Positions 46,734-57,837 of a DNA stretch of 64,000 nt are shown here, piece by piece. The position numbers and the translations under genes were made by a program. The notes beneath the pieces are model-generated. The model was given only the letters and a program-made list of their open reading frames with translations, was not told where the DNA came from and searched no databases. Numbering within the stretch: the first letter of the stretch is position 1; each line of letters begins with the position of its first letter. This DNA comes from Tausonia pullulans (Eukaryota > Basidiomycota > Tremellomycetes > Cystofilobasidiales > Mrakiaceae), in assembly GCA_951802195.1 (NCBI GenBank), contig OX637621.1, positions 558,001 through 622,000 on the forward strand, given 5' to 3'.

Positions 46734-47553
46734 AAAGAGGAGGATGGGGGGATCGGCACTGCTGGGCTAGCGGCAGACGGGCGGGAGAACGAACGACTCG
46801 CTAGCTTGGAAGGTGAGGCAAGGCGAGAGAGAGGCCGTGCGGTCCCGAAGGCGTAGAGAACCTTGGAAGGGAGGTCGAGGAGAAGATGAAGGGAGAACGA
46901 AGTGAGAGGGGAGTTCAGGGGAGAGCCATTTGCCTGCGTGTAAGTATGCGTTAGCCCGTTGAAGTTGGAGGGGGGCGAAGCGGGTGGAGTTCGGTGGGCT
47001 GGACTCGGCTTGAAGACGCAAGAGGCAGGGCGAGCGAGCGACGCGGGGCCGCGGCCTCGGCAGCGCCTATTGAGCGCGGCGCTGGCTCTCCCTCCTCCTT
47101 GTTTGTCTTTCGGAGTCCGCTGCAGCCGCTCCTGCTCAAATAAATTATATGCCGCCTCTCAGTATACGAGGCAACCCTTCTTCTTCTTACCAGTGCCATC
47201 AGTCATTGAGGGAATTGTGACTCAGTGTTGTTGATGAACGCCAAATGGTCAAGGATCGTGGATGGACGGGATCGTCCTTGCGCGCGTCGAATACTCATTG
47301 AACGGACTGAGGAAAGATTTGAGCCCACAAGGCACTCTGTGGGCAATAACAAGGGAAACTTGGGGTTGTAAAGAAGAGGAGTACACGAGGGGAGAAAGTG
47401 ATGCCGAAAGAGTCAGGGAGGGAGGAAGAGAGGAGAGGTGGAGAGATGCAGAGAGTGTCGTCAAGAAAGCGATTACGGTGGCACATAGAGATGGAGCGTG
47501 AAGTTAAGCGAGTGTTTATGGAGGGCAGGAGGAAAGCGAATTGACTTCCGACC
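46734..47553. promoter_or_regulatory. Upstream region of the LIM-binding gene
   Basis: About 0.82 kb to the stop of the next minus-strand gene. No coding region is supported. A locally AT-rich AAATAAATTATATG lies near 47140. Confidence 0.45.
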
Positions 47554-50500
47554 TCACGGCAACCGACGGATTTTGTTTCCAGCGAGCGTGGCCGTCGCTC
47601 CCCATTCGGCAGCGGCGGGATCCGCAAAGACGGCGCCGATAGGAGAACCGGCGAGACTGTTGTATGCCGACCAGATGGCACGGTCTGGTAGGGAGAAACG
47701 GAAGATCAGGACTACAACGAGGGATGAATCCTGAAGCCAATGCACGCACCGGCGGCCAGACGGAGCTCGAGCGGATCCAAGCCTCTCGAGTTAGGGGAGG
47801 CGGCGTACCAGCCAACTGATTAACAGGAGATAGGATTCAGCGGACTGCCACAGGACCCACTAAAAGGCGAGAGATACTGACTGATGAAGGAGAGCGCGAC
47901 GACACCGACGATGAACGGCGCGTACCGTTGAAGCGGGTGGCGAGGCACCAGCCCCTTGTCGTCGTCCGCATCCGGAGCGAGCGAGCGGAGGCTGTCGAAA
48001 AAGTTCTTGACAAGCGATTCCGAACCTCCTGACTGGCGCCGGCTGTTCCAGGATGACCGACGGGAGGAGATCATGGTCTCGTCGTCGGAGAGCGCTTTTA
48101 GGTCGAGGCATCGATGAGCCACGGGTCCCCCACATAAAACAAGCGAGCGAGAGACCAGCCACTCACTCGCAGAGCTTCCCTTGGGCGGTCGCGAATCCTC
48201 CGGTCGCGGCGTGTAGGCCGGCAGGTTGGCCATTGACGACTCATCCGTCTGCGTTGACATGCCCATCGAGTGCTTGGGCTCGGGCGTCGCCTGGACAAAG
48301 GCATCGGCGTAATCCTTGATATCCTCCTGACGAACCACCACGGTCGGGATCTCGCCTGGGTGGATGAGGATCTAACAAAGAAGAGACGAGCACGCATCAG
48401 ATCCTGCCATTCGCTGGCACCTAGACCCAAAGACTCACCCTCTTCCGCCTTGTCGTAGTGATGTACTCCTCGACGTAGTCCTCACCCGGCTGCTCCTCCT
48501 CAGCGCTCCGATTGTCTGCTGAGCTTCCACCGAGGTCGTCCTCTGGAGCCTGCTCCTCCATCTTGACGCGGGCGATCTCATTGCTCAGGTTTGACGATCC
48601 TCCGGCCGTCGAACCCTCGCGAAGGCGGACTGAGCCCGAACGTGAGACTGAGCCGCCCTTGTCGGATCCGCCGGAGAGAGTTCGGAGCTCGTCGAGGTCG
48701 CCACGAAGTCGATCTGGCAAAAGGCAGCCCTCAGTAAAGAAGCAGTAGAAAAAGATGGGCTCAACGCACTAATGGTCTCCTTGAGAAGAAGGTTCTCCAT
48801 CTTCTGCTCCTCGAGGCTGGGACGAGAGGGGAAAGCCGTCAGTCTGGAGCCCCAGATCGTAAGCTCCAGGTCGACGCACAAAGTCTCGGCTTGCCGAGCA
48901 GTAGCAAGATCCTGAGCAAGTAGTGCGTTGGCCTCCTCGATGAGCTTGATGTCCCGGGTCCACTGGTGGAAGGTAAAGTATGTCAGACCGTCGGTCGAGA
49001 AGAGCGGGAATTAGAGAGCGTGCACCTTTTCGACGTCGCCCTTGAGGTTGTCGATGGTCTCTTGCTCGCTGCGAAGATCGAGATCCTTAGCCCGGATGGT
49101 ATTTCGCAAGTCCTCCGACACGCCTGGAGATCCAGAATCTGTCAGCGAACTTCCTAGCCGACAAGCGCAAGGGAACGACCACTAACTGCACTGCTCGGTG
49201 TAATTCTTGAGCAGCGTCGAATATGTCGCCTTGGACGTCTCGATGGTCTTGTGGAACTTGGCAACGTCTGCCTCGAACTGGATAATGTCACGATCGTCAG
49301 CTAAGCTGGAGGAACAAGAAAAAGGCAGACCAGGGTAATGCACCGTCTGGATCTGGCTCAGGTAGCCTCTCTCCTTGCCCCTCAGCTCCTTTTCCTCCCT
49401 CCGCTTGGCGCTTAGCTCCATCTTGAGCTCCTCGATTTGGTCCGTGTAGTCCGCGGCGAACCGTTCGCTGTCCGTTGCCGTCTGCTCAAGATCAAGCTGG
49501 GCAGCCTGGAGCTTGCGCGTGAGCTCGGCGTTAACTTTCTCGAGCTCAGTGATGCGGTCGTGGAAAGACGACAATGAGCGTATCGAAGCGGACGAGCCGC
49601 GCTGGAGAGGAGAAGTTTCTCAGCGGAAGGCGTAAGCCGAGTGAGAGGAAGCAAGAAGTAACCTACGTTCGTCCTCATACCTCCCTCCGAGGCCTCCCCT
49701 GCACCCTCAGCGCCATCGACGCCAATGCTGGACTCCCTCCCGTGGCCACCCATCGAGGGGAAGAGCATGACCTCTCTTTGCATGTGTGCAAAGTCGCTGT
49801 CGTCGTCGCCTCCCGTCGGACTCCCACGAATCAGCCCAGAAATGGAATAGAAGCTCCGCTCGTCAATCGTCGGGGACGCCGCGCGAACAGCAAATGACTC
49901 GGCCCTCTGCTGGTAGAGGCTATCATCCGACATGGTCCTTCCGGCCGCGCCTGCTCCGCCGAGCGCACCCGGCCCTCCTCCTCCTCGGCTGGGCGAAATG
50001 ACGACCGGCTGTGAGGTCTTGCGTGCGCGGATGTACTGCTTCTGTCCGCCGAGGCCTTTGGTCGGCGTCGACGGGGTGGTAAAGATGTTCTGCAGGGAGC
50101 CATGTCGGGATCTTGCTTCGGCAAGCACGGGAGAGTCGGGCGCAGCACGACTCACGTCCGATCTTGTTGTCCCCATAGTTGCTGCTGCCGCCTCGTTCTC
50201 GCTACCAGCCTCCGACGTCCCACCGACACTTGACCCACCCCTCGACCTCCTCCTCCGCTCCCTGCTGGGAGCCTCGGGCCGCTGGAAGCGCTCCCAGCTG
50301 CTTGGAGGCTTAACCTTGTCGCCGCCGCCCCCGCTCGCCGCGTCCGCCACAGTCGCTCGGACACGCGAAATCCCTCCTCCACCTGCCGTCGCCGCGACTG
50401 AGCCGTCAGAGGACGTCTGGGAAAGCGTCTTGTTCCTGACGGGAATCTGTGATGGTGCTTCTACTGATGTCGAGGACGATGACGAGGCCGACCCCGAGGC

Positions 50501-51542
50501 GACGAAGTCGCCGAACGTCGAGCCGGGAAAGTCGAGCGATCCTCGCTGCTCACCAGAGGGAACTCGACGTTTGACGGTTCTTTGCTTGCTGCCTTCGTCT
50601 GAGGACGACGACGACGAATCCGAAGCAGACCGGATTCGGTCCGAGACTCGTCGGCGGTGTGTCTGGCGGACGGGTGGAGCGGAAGGAGGAGGAGGGGCGC
50701 CGGCGATGGACGACATCGAGGAGGCTGGGGTCGGAGGATCGGAGTCCACCACGGACTCGGAATTGGGCGTTGTCGGTTGAGGTAACTCGCTAGCAGCACT
50801 GGTTGTGGACGAGGCGTCATCATCCTCGCCCTGCTTGTTGGAAGAATCTGGAGCGGCTGCCATGATTTGCCTGCGAGGTGAATGAGACGAGACGGATTGT
50901 CAGCCGCAGCTCCCCAGAAACGCCTGCACGCATACATCGAGCTTGCAGGGGCGACCGGGCACGGCTTGTTCGAAGCTCATGGCAAAGGAAGGAATGGAGA
51001 CCAAAGACGAACATAAGCAGACCGAGGAGCTGGTCCTGGGTGACAGGAAACTCAGGCATCGACGCTGCCAGGTCGTCGAATGCGCCCTTCTCGTAGACGC
51101 TGAAGATCTCGCGGGCCTTCTCCTTCTCGAGGTTGGTGATCACTGATATCAAGGAAGCGAGCGAGAGAGCAAAAACAAGAGCAAGAGGACTGGTCCGTCA
51201 GAAAACGTGACACGAAAGCGGTGGGGTAGAGAAAACAGGGGGGTGGAGGAGGAGGCGAATGGGTCCACTCCGCTGGCTGGCGGGGTCGCGAGGGAAGAGA
51301 GGACGACGCACGCGTTGGTAGGTCCTTGATGAAGACGCTTCCCTCGGCAGGGAAGAGAGACGGAAGGACATCGGAGAGGTCGCCTGGAACGAGAAGAGAG
51401 GGACGAGTCAACGATGGTTGTCCGACAAAGGCAGACGGAAGAGCAAGAGAGGGGGTCTGAGCGAGGAGTCGACGCTCGCTCTGACGAGGGACAGGGAAGG
51501 AGACACACCAATGCTCCTCCGGTCCGTGGCAAACTCAGTCAT
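47554..51542 (-). CDS. Coiled-coil protein with C-terminal membrane anchor, KASH-like layout
   Basis: Predicted exons: 51542-51509, 51383-51312, from 51142, then a long exon ending at 49667, and 49601-49344, 49277-49187, 49123-49026, 48962-48880, 48816-48770, 48713-48439, 48371-48167, 48094-47882, 47815-47750 and 47684-47554. Phases close for all except the junction after the third exon, which I could not fix; the long exon also has its own ATG at 50863. The N-terminal segment (LITNLEKEKAREIFSVYEKG) is helical and EF-hand-like. A disordered Ser/Arg-rich region, about 200 residues of coiled coil (FHDRITELEKVNAELTRKLQ onwards), an acidic stretch, and one membrane helix (FIVGVVALSFIS) follow, with about 66 residues beyond it ending in RRLP. 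About 950 residues in all. The family is not recognised. The layout recalls outer-nuclear-membrane KASH or organelle-tether proteins, which is inference. It could be two genes split near 50863. Confidence 0.62.
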
Positions 51543-51956
51543 GTGTCAGACGTGATGGAGGAGAGCTGGGGTAGGCGGCTCTCTGCTGTGTTGGTGTCGA
51601 GGCGGAGGAGAGGACTGGGAGAAAGTCGGTCAGTTGTTGATGGTTGTTGGAGCTAGGCGAGGCGAGCAGCCGGCGGGGAGAGGCGGGTCGACTTCTCGCC
51701 GGCGGCCGCGAGGCGCGTCGCGTCCTTCTCTCGGGCGAGGCGAGGCCAGAGGAGGGCACGTGGCGTGTGCGGCGCGAGAGAATTCAAGCGACCTCAACAG
51801 CACGGCGAAGAGAAAAAGAAGAGATTGTCGAAAGATAGAAGGAGACGCTCTCGGATGCCAACTCAAGAAGGCAAGGGAAGCCGCCTTGCACAGAGAAGGG
51901 AAGGCGCTCGCGAGTAAGATCCACCACGAGCAAGAGATAACGTTTCATAGCATAGA
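51543..51956. other. Intergenic region between the coiled-coil gene and SER1
   Basis: These 414 bases lie between the start of the coiled-coil gene and the stop of SER1, both on the minus strand. No further gene is seen. Confidence 0.5.
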
Positions 51957-53533
51957 TCACTTTGCCTGGGCGGCAACAAAGCTGTTGATATACTCGACGA
52001 GGGCTGCCACCGACTCCTCCGAGACGGCGTTGTAAATGGACGCGCGGATTCCTGCAAAGAAGCGCAATGGAGAGGGTCAGCTCGAAAGCGGCAGGGATCT
52101 CATCAAACCAAGAAAGTGGTATGAACCTCCAATCGAGCTGGCAGAAGAGGCGGAGAGAAGGACCTTATCGTCAGCCAAAGCTTCCATGCAGATACGAGAG
52201 ACGACACTCACCGGTGGCCCTTAAGCTGCCTGCAACTCTTGGCCTCGGCACCCTCGAGGAACAGCTTCTCCGCGTCATCGCCGCCCTTGATCTTCCAAAC
52301 AACATTCATCCAGCTCCTCGCGCTCTTCTCAACGTTTAGCTCGAGGACGCCCTTCTCTACACCACGTTCAAGCGCCTCGTAGAGGAGCGTGGCCTTGCGG
52401 GCGTTGAACGCCCGCTTGGCCTCGAGGCCACCCTCATCTGTGAGGAGCTTGACGACGAGCGAGGTGATGTAGATTGGGAAGACCGGTGGTGTGTTGTAGA
52501 GCGACTTAGAATCGGCGAGGGTCTTGTACGAGAGGATCTCCGGGATCGGAATCGGCGTCGCCGGGTGGTTCGGGTCCGTCAGGAGATCGGACCGGACGAT
52601 AAGGATTGTAAGACCGGCGGGAGAGAGGTTCTTCTGAGCCCCGGCCCAGATGCAGGCGTAACGCTCAATGTGAGGGATCGGCCGAGAGAGGAACGAAGAC
52701 GAATAGTCGGCGACGAGCGGGGTGCCCTCCGGGACGAGGTCCAGAGGAAACGCGCCCTCGGTCTCCTGCGACTCAGGGAACTGGACGCCATTGATCGTCT
52801 CGTTCTCACAGTAGTAGACGAAGGCGGCCTCCCCGGGAGCCGAGAACTTGTACTCCTCGCGGGAAGGCAGCCGGGTGAAGCCCGTCGGCTTGGTCGTCGC
52901 AATGATGTTGACCTCAGCAACCTTGGACGGGTGGGCGAGTCTGGCGGCCTCCTGAGCAGCCTTGTGGGACCATGTTCCAGTTACGACGTAGTCCATCTTG
53001 GGCGGCGTCGTCGAGCCGTTCTTCTGGGCGTGGGTCGAGAGGAGATTGAGGACGGTCGCCGAGAACTGGGTTGTTCCTCCGCCCTGGGTAAAGAGGATGT
53101 GGTGGGACTCGGGGACCTGGAGGAGCGAGCGGATGCCGGCTGTTCGTGGAGCAAGCGTCATTAGAGAAAGATTTGAGAAAAGGACAAAGAGGGGAGAAAG
53201 GAAGGAAGAGTGACTGGAAGGATAGTAAGAAAGGCGACTCACCCTCGGCGTCCTTGATCACCTTGGCAAACTCCTTCCCACGGTGGGAGACCTCGCAGAT
53301 ACCGATTCCGGTTCCAGAAAAGTCGAGAAGAGCAGTGGCAGCCTCCTGGAGAGGTTGTAAGCGAGCAGGCGAAGAGCGTCAGACGGAGGGACCTTTGACA
53401 GAACAGAGAGACGGGCGTCGTCGTCTTCGGTCGAGCATGCCAAAAGGAGGGAGAGACGACGAACCTCGAGGACAGAGGTCGGCAGCGGCGAGGGGCCAGC
53501 AGCAAAATTGTGCGTCTTAGAGCGGAGAGACAT
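51957..53533 (-). CDS. SER1: Phosphoserine aminotransferase (serine biosynthesis)
   Basis: Five exons: 53533-53465, 53345-53243, 53139-52212, an 11-base micro-exon at 52137-52127, and 52051-51957, giving 401 residues. Family marks are HNFAAGPSPLP at the N-terminus, EVSHRGKEF, TGTWSHKAAQEA, ADYSSSFLSRPI, the PLP lysine in IWAGAQKNLSPAGLT, and LKGHRSIGGIRASIYNA near the end. The micro-exon supplies the centre of that last motif; without it the frame breaks. The enzyme converts 3-phosphohydroxypyruvate and glutamate to phosphoserine and 2-oxoglutarate in the cytosol. Length matches the family. Confidence 0.96.
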
Positions 53534-53820
53534 GGCGATATGGAGGGAGAGTGGTTGTTGATGGCAGGAAAGAGGCAGGGTCTGTCGAGTCACGGGAGGC
53601 GGCGAGAGGAAGAGGAAGGTGCGCCTCCTCTCTCCGAATTGTTGCTGATCGCGTCATGAGCCTTTCTCTCCCCGAGTCTAGCACGAGAGGTGCCACCTCT
53701 CCAGCTAGGAAGCAATTCAGCTTGAGGCATTGAGAGAGAGAAAGAGTGGCGTGAAGTCATGATATCCGCGACCGAAAGATAGATAAACTCTCTCTGGCGC
53801 GCAGCCTGCGACCCGATCGT

Positions 53821-55084
53821 TTAGACAGTCGCCGTCTTGCTCAGGCCCTGGAGGTACTCCTTCCGGTAAGGGTTCTCGTCGACCTGAGATGGAGAAGTAG
53901 ATTAGACTACCTGCTTTCAGAAAGAGAAAACGATGGTTGTGTTTCCTCACCTCGGCCGACTTGTTAAGCGGTGTCCACTTCGGGGCGTCCTTGAAGAGCC
54001 TCATCGCCTTGATAACGTTCTTCTCGTCAAGCGTGAATCGGTGGTAGATCTGAAAGTAAAACACAAACAGAGCCAGGCGGACGCCCAGTGATCAGCAACG
54101 CTTCGGACGAACGCGCGCAATCTCTGCCACTCCCCTCCCCCCCCTCTACTTTTTTTACTTACTCCAGGAGGAAGAACGAGCAGGTCACCCTTCTCGAGAG
54201 CAACCCGGATCCAACGCTCCTCAGGCGGAGGCGTCTGGACGTCGAAGAAACCCGATCCGTCGAGGATGAACCGAATCTCCTCGTCCTCGTGCAAGTGATT
54301 GTGGTAGAAGTTCTAGACGAAGGAAGGTTAAATAAGAGCTCTCCCCAAGAAATATGATGAGAAAATCTACCTTGATCTTCTCCTCGTAGAGGTCGCCGAG
54401 ACCGGCCTTGGAAACGTTGATCACGTCCCGGTTCTTGTAGTTACGGGAAGCAGCAACGGCGTCTGGACGACGAGAGCGAGGCCAGTGATGAGCAATCTCT
54501 CTTTTCTCCCGTTCCTGCGCTTCGAGGACGGCGGGACACAAGCTCCCATTCTGACTGCTGCCAGGCCGATGAGACGGACAAGCGAAGGCCTCCCGCCACT
54601 CGCGTTGACGCCATTCCGTCGTTTGTCGACGAAGCATCCGGGGCACTCCGACACGAAAGCGTCGGCCACCGGATCTCACTCCAATCCTTTGTCCATTTGA
54701 ATAACTCCTCCTTCGTGTGCCAGAGCAGTAGACTGCCGGCGACAGAGCGCCACAGCACTGGCAACCCAGCATCGGACAGCAGCCGGACAGAGAGAAAGCA
54801 AGTAGGCAGGGCGGGAACCTACCGATGTCCTTGGTCCACTCCTCCTCCGACCGGCCCTCGACCTGAATGTACTGAGAGAAGAGGCCGAGCTCCTGGAGCC
54901 GAGCAGTGGGGACCTCCTCGCCCGAGTCGTGGGCGAGCCGCTGGTCACCTCTGGCGAGCAAGAGGCGGAGACGGCCGAGGAGAGGGGGAGTAAGCACGAG
55001 AAGCGGTCACGACGAAGCGGGAGGGGGTGGGGGCGGCACAGGGGAAGATACTTGCTCGATGTTGTCAAAATAGTAGGCGCGCAT
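53821..55084 (-). CDS. ADI1: Acireductone dioxygenase (methionine salvage)
   Basis: Six exons: 55084-55056, 54950-54823, 54462-54371, 54312-54163, 54049-53951 and 53883-53821, giving 186 residues. The cupin metal site is HNHLHEDEE plus the histidine of [12 protein letters not shown]. Other marks are MRAYYFDN at the start, [11 protein letters not shown] and [16 protein letters not shown]. The enzyme oxidises 1,2-dihydroxy-3-keto-5-methylthiopentene to the ketoacid precursor of methionine when iron is bound. The first intron (55055-54951) uses a GCAAGT donor. Only this choice gives the conserved [12 protein letters not shown] junction; the nearby GT donor would shift the frame. It lies downstream of no gene and is divergent from the HIRIP3-like gene. 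Confidence 0.95.
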
Positions 55085-55566
55085 GTCGAGGGAGGCCGAG
55101 TGGGAAAAAGTACGTCTTAAGAGGATGAGTGTTGCGAGAGAGAGAGAACGAGGAGGGGCCAAATGCGAGCGAACTCGTCAGCGAGAGAAGCGCATGGCGA
55201 CACGTGCGCGGCGGTCTCCAAGGGGAATTGAGATCAGAATGAGAAGTACGGACAGGAGTGGGGCGAGAGAGACTGATCTATGCAGGGCTGCTCGCAGTGA
55301 AGGACAGGCGAGAAACATGTCAAGCTATGGTTGGGATGCAGAAGAGTCGACGAGCTGTCAATGAAAGCAGCGCGTCATCATTCCTCTTCCTCAACCTCCA
55401 CTCGCATACCATTGGCGTTCGCCTTGACGACCCTCAGGTTCCTGACGCGTCACAATCGGTCATCCATCCGCTCGTATATCCATACGTTTTTTCATGGAAG
55501 CGTCTCCGTAGTCTGCGAACGCCCACCCACCCACCTCGACCAGCCACCTGTCTCTTTTCCCCGATC
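55085..55566. promoter_or_regulatory. Divergent promoter of ADI1 and the HIRIP3-like gene
   Basis: These 482 bases lie between two divergent starts. Sequence is purine-rich on the ADI1 side and pyrimidine-rich before the ATG at 55567. Confidence 0.5.
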
Positions 55567-57704
55567 ATGCCTCCACACGAAGTCGCCCTCTCCCACGCCT
55601 CACGTCTCCTTCCGAAAGTCGTCCGCTCCTTCTCCAACCCAGCCGATCTTACTCTCAAGAACGTCCGCCACAAGCTCGCCCATGCTGTGGGACTCGCTGA
55701 GGACGCGTTCGATGACGATGCGTCCAAGGAGCGTCTGCGGTCGCTCATCCATCAGGCTGTGGATGTATGTGTTTTTCTTTCTTTCGTTTTTCCTGAAGTA
55801 CGCTAGATTTACTTACTTGGATTCTGTTGGTCATGAATCAATCATGCGTAGGATCTCGGAAAGGACGAGGGTAAGCAGGTAAGGTCGGCTCTCAACAACC
55901 CCCCCGCCTGTTCTTCTCGACGCATTGCTTTCTCGCGCCATGAGTCTGGCAGGACGACCTCCTCAATAAGTTTTTAAGCTGACGTGAGCTTTTCATCGCT
56001 CGCATGTGCAACTGAAACAGGTATCTTCCCCCGCCATTGGTCTCTCAACTCAAGTCCGGTCTCCCCCGACGGCATCTACGATGGTCAAGGCAAATGCGTC
56101 TAGTCCGCGGATGGTGGGGGAGGAGGAGGAGGAGGAGGAGGAGGAGGAGGAGGAGGAGGACACTGTCACTTCATTCAGGAGAAAGAAGCATGGGAAGCGC
56201 ATCATGAGCGATGAGGAGGAGGAGGAGGACAAGCATCCCGTCACCTTGAAGAAAGAGGTGCGTAGTGGATACACGTCGCGTGGCTGCCCTTCAGCTCGAT
56301 GGGCTCATACTGACCTCCCTGACCTCATGTAGAAATCGGAAAGCAAGCGTCGCGTCTCCCGCTCCTCAGATATCGAGGATGGGGAAGAGCCCGACCTACT
56401 CCACAAGAAGGTGAGTATAGTTCACCACATCCCTTTCTTGCTCCCACTCAGCCATCACCCCTTCTCACTCGCATGCAGAAGAAGTCGGTGATGCCCAACA
56501 GAAGAAGCAATAAGGAAAATCGAGCAGCTGAGCGCAAGTCATTGGCTACTGTGAGTTGGGCAGGCTCATCTAACACTCGGCAGTGGCAGGCTAAGACTGA
56601 ACGCCGATGTCCTTCTTTCTCGGATTGACAGATGATCAACTCCGATTCGGATGAGGAAGCCAGGCCGTCGTCTCGCTCTGTCCCGACGGAAAAGAGGAGA
56701 AAGATGCGCGCTAATCACTCGCCTGACCAGCAGTCCTCGCGCGCTCATCGTTCTTCCGCGCAGCACTCTGAGCACACCACCAACCTTGATGCTAGCGAGA
56801 GCGAGTACTCTTCGATGCTTGAGGATGAGGAGGCATCTACTACCAAGAAGCTCACGAGCTCCTCCAGCAAGCTAAAGATCGCCACCATGCGCGCAGATTC
56901 TACGGGTCAGCCCCTTGCTGCGAAGAAGGTCCGTCTCGACTTGCGTTGGTTGATCGATCGAGTGCGTACGACGACTGATGGTTGCTTGGTCCGACTAGGT
57001 CGAGCCCTCGGCGGCCGGGGTGAAGGTCACACAGCTCAAAAAGCTTGTCATCGCCGCTGGAGCGCGCAAGATGTGGAAGCGCGAGTTCGCCGGATTCGAG
57101 GATAACGTGAGACCAGTCTCCTCCTTCTCTCCTCCCATCCCGCTGCTATCTGACATGCGTGTGTCTGTATCAATGTATGTGTGTAAAAATAATCAGTTCG
57201 CCCGCCAACAAGCCCACATCCTGCGCATTCTTCGCGATCTTGGGATGCAGGGCGTTCCGTCGCTTACCAAGGCCAAGAAACTTAAGGAGGAGAATGAGGC
57301 GAGACAGGAACTCGGTTGGTCCTTTTTCTCTCTACCTCGCTTCATACTCACATGGAGCTGATGATGACTCACAGCGGACGTGCTCGAGACGGAAAAAAAG
57401 TATGGGATCCGGTCGTCGCGGACCGATCGGGTGAGCGGAAGTGAAGGTGCGGGAGCCGCGGGGTCAAGTTCGCACACCGCTGGTGCGAGGGAGCACCTCG
57501 ATGACAGGAAGGAGTCAGAGGGGTCAGAGGAGGAAGTCTGGTCGAACGGGAAGCTTGTGGAGAGAAGCAAGGGACGGGTGAGAAGTGAGAGAAAGTGGCT
57601 GCAATCTGTGATGCGAAGCTAACACACCGTTCCCCGTCCCTCCTGTCCAGAGCGCAATGCAGGACATCATGGCTTTCCTGGGTGACGAGAGCGAGAGTAG
57701 CTGA
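55567..57704 (+). CDS. HIRIP3-like protein (putative H2A-H2B chaperone)
   Basis: Ten exons: 55567-55764, 55852-55878, 56021-56257, 56333-56410, 56479-56550, 56632-56928, 56999-57106, 57197-57314, 57375-57577 and 57651-57704, giving 463 residues. The N-terminus (LTLKNVRHKLAHAVGLAED) resembles a DEK-C helical bundle. The middle is acidic and basic low complexity, including 13 Glu in a row. The conserved C-terminal unit reads QLKKLVIAAGARKMWKREF, then ILRDLGMQGVPSLTKAKKLK, which parallels the HIRA-interacting protein 3 domain (LKR.I.ACGVR.NYKK...LGM.G.PSL.K). HIRIP3 binds HIRA and histones. The second exon end (GTAAGG used, leaving GKDEGKQ) is uncertain because a GTAAGC donor lies eight bases upstream. 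Confidence 0.72.
56120..56158 (+). repeat. (GAG)13 trinucleotide repeat
   Basis: Thirteen GAG codons encode an uninterrupted polyglutamate run in exon 3 of the HIRIP3-like gene; the acidic stretch may contact histones. Confidence 0.95.
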
Positions 57705-57837
57705 TAGGAGACTCTTGAAGATATTCATGCCTGACGACCTAGGGTTCTTACCCTCTCGTCGCATGACCAGAGTACGATATAGGAAGCATACATAGGTCGG
57801 CACTCAAGCAGGCAAGCCAACTCGACGCGCTCCTCCT

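Noticed and set aside
45056-46856. Very long leucine-, alanine- or serine/asparagine-rich reading frames overlapping the polyglutamine gene on both strands
   Set aside because: They are by-products of the CAG/CAA repeat, which is open in all frames. Only the Gln frame continues in phase into the LIM-binding domain.
50461-50937. Second long open frame overlapping the coiled-coil gene's large exon
   Set aside because: It does not join in phase to the coiled-coil exons, whereas the Ser/Gly-rich frame does.
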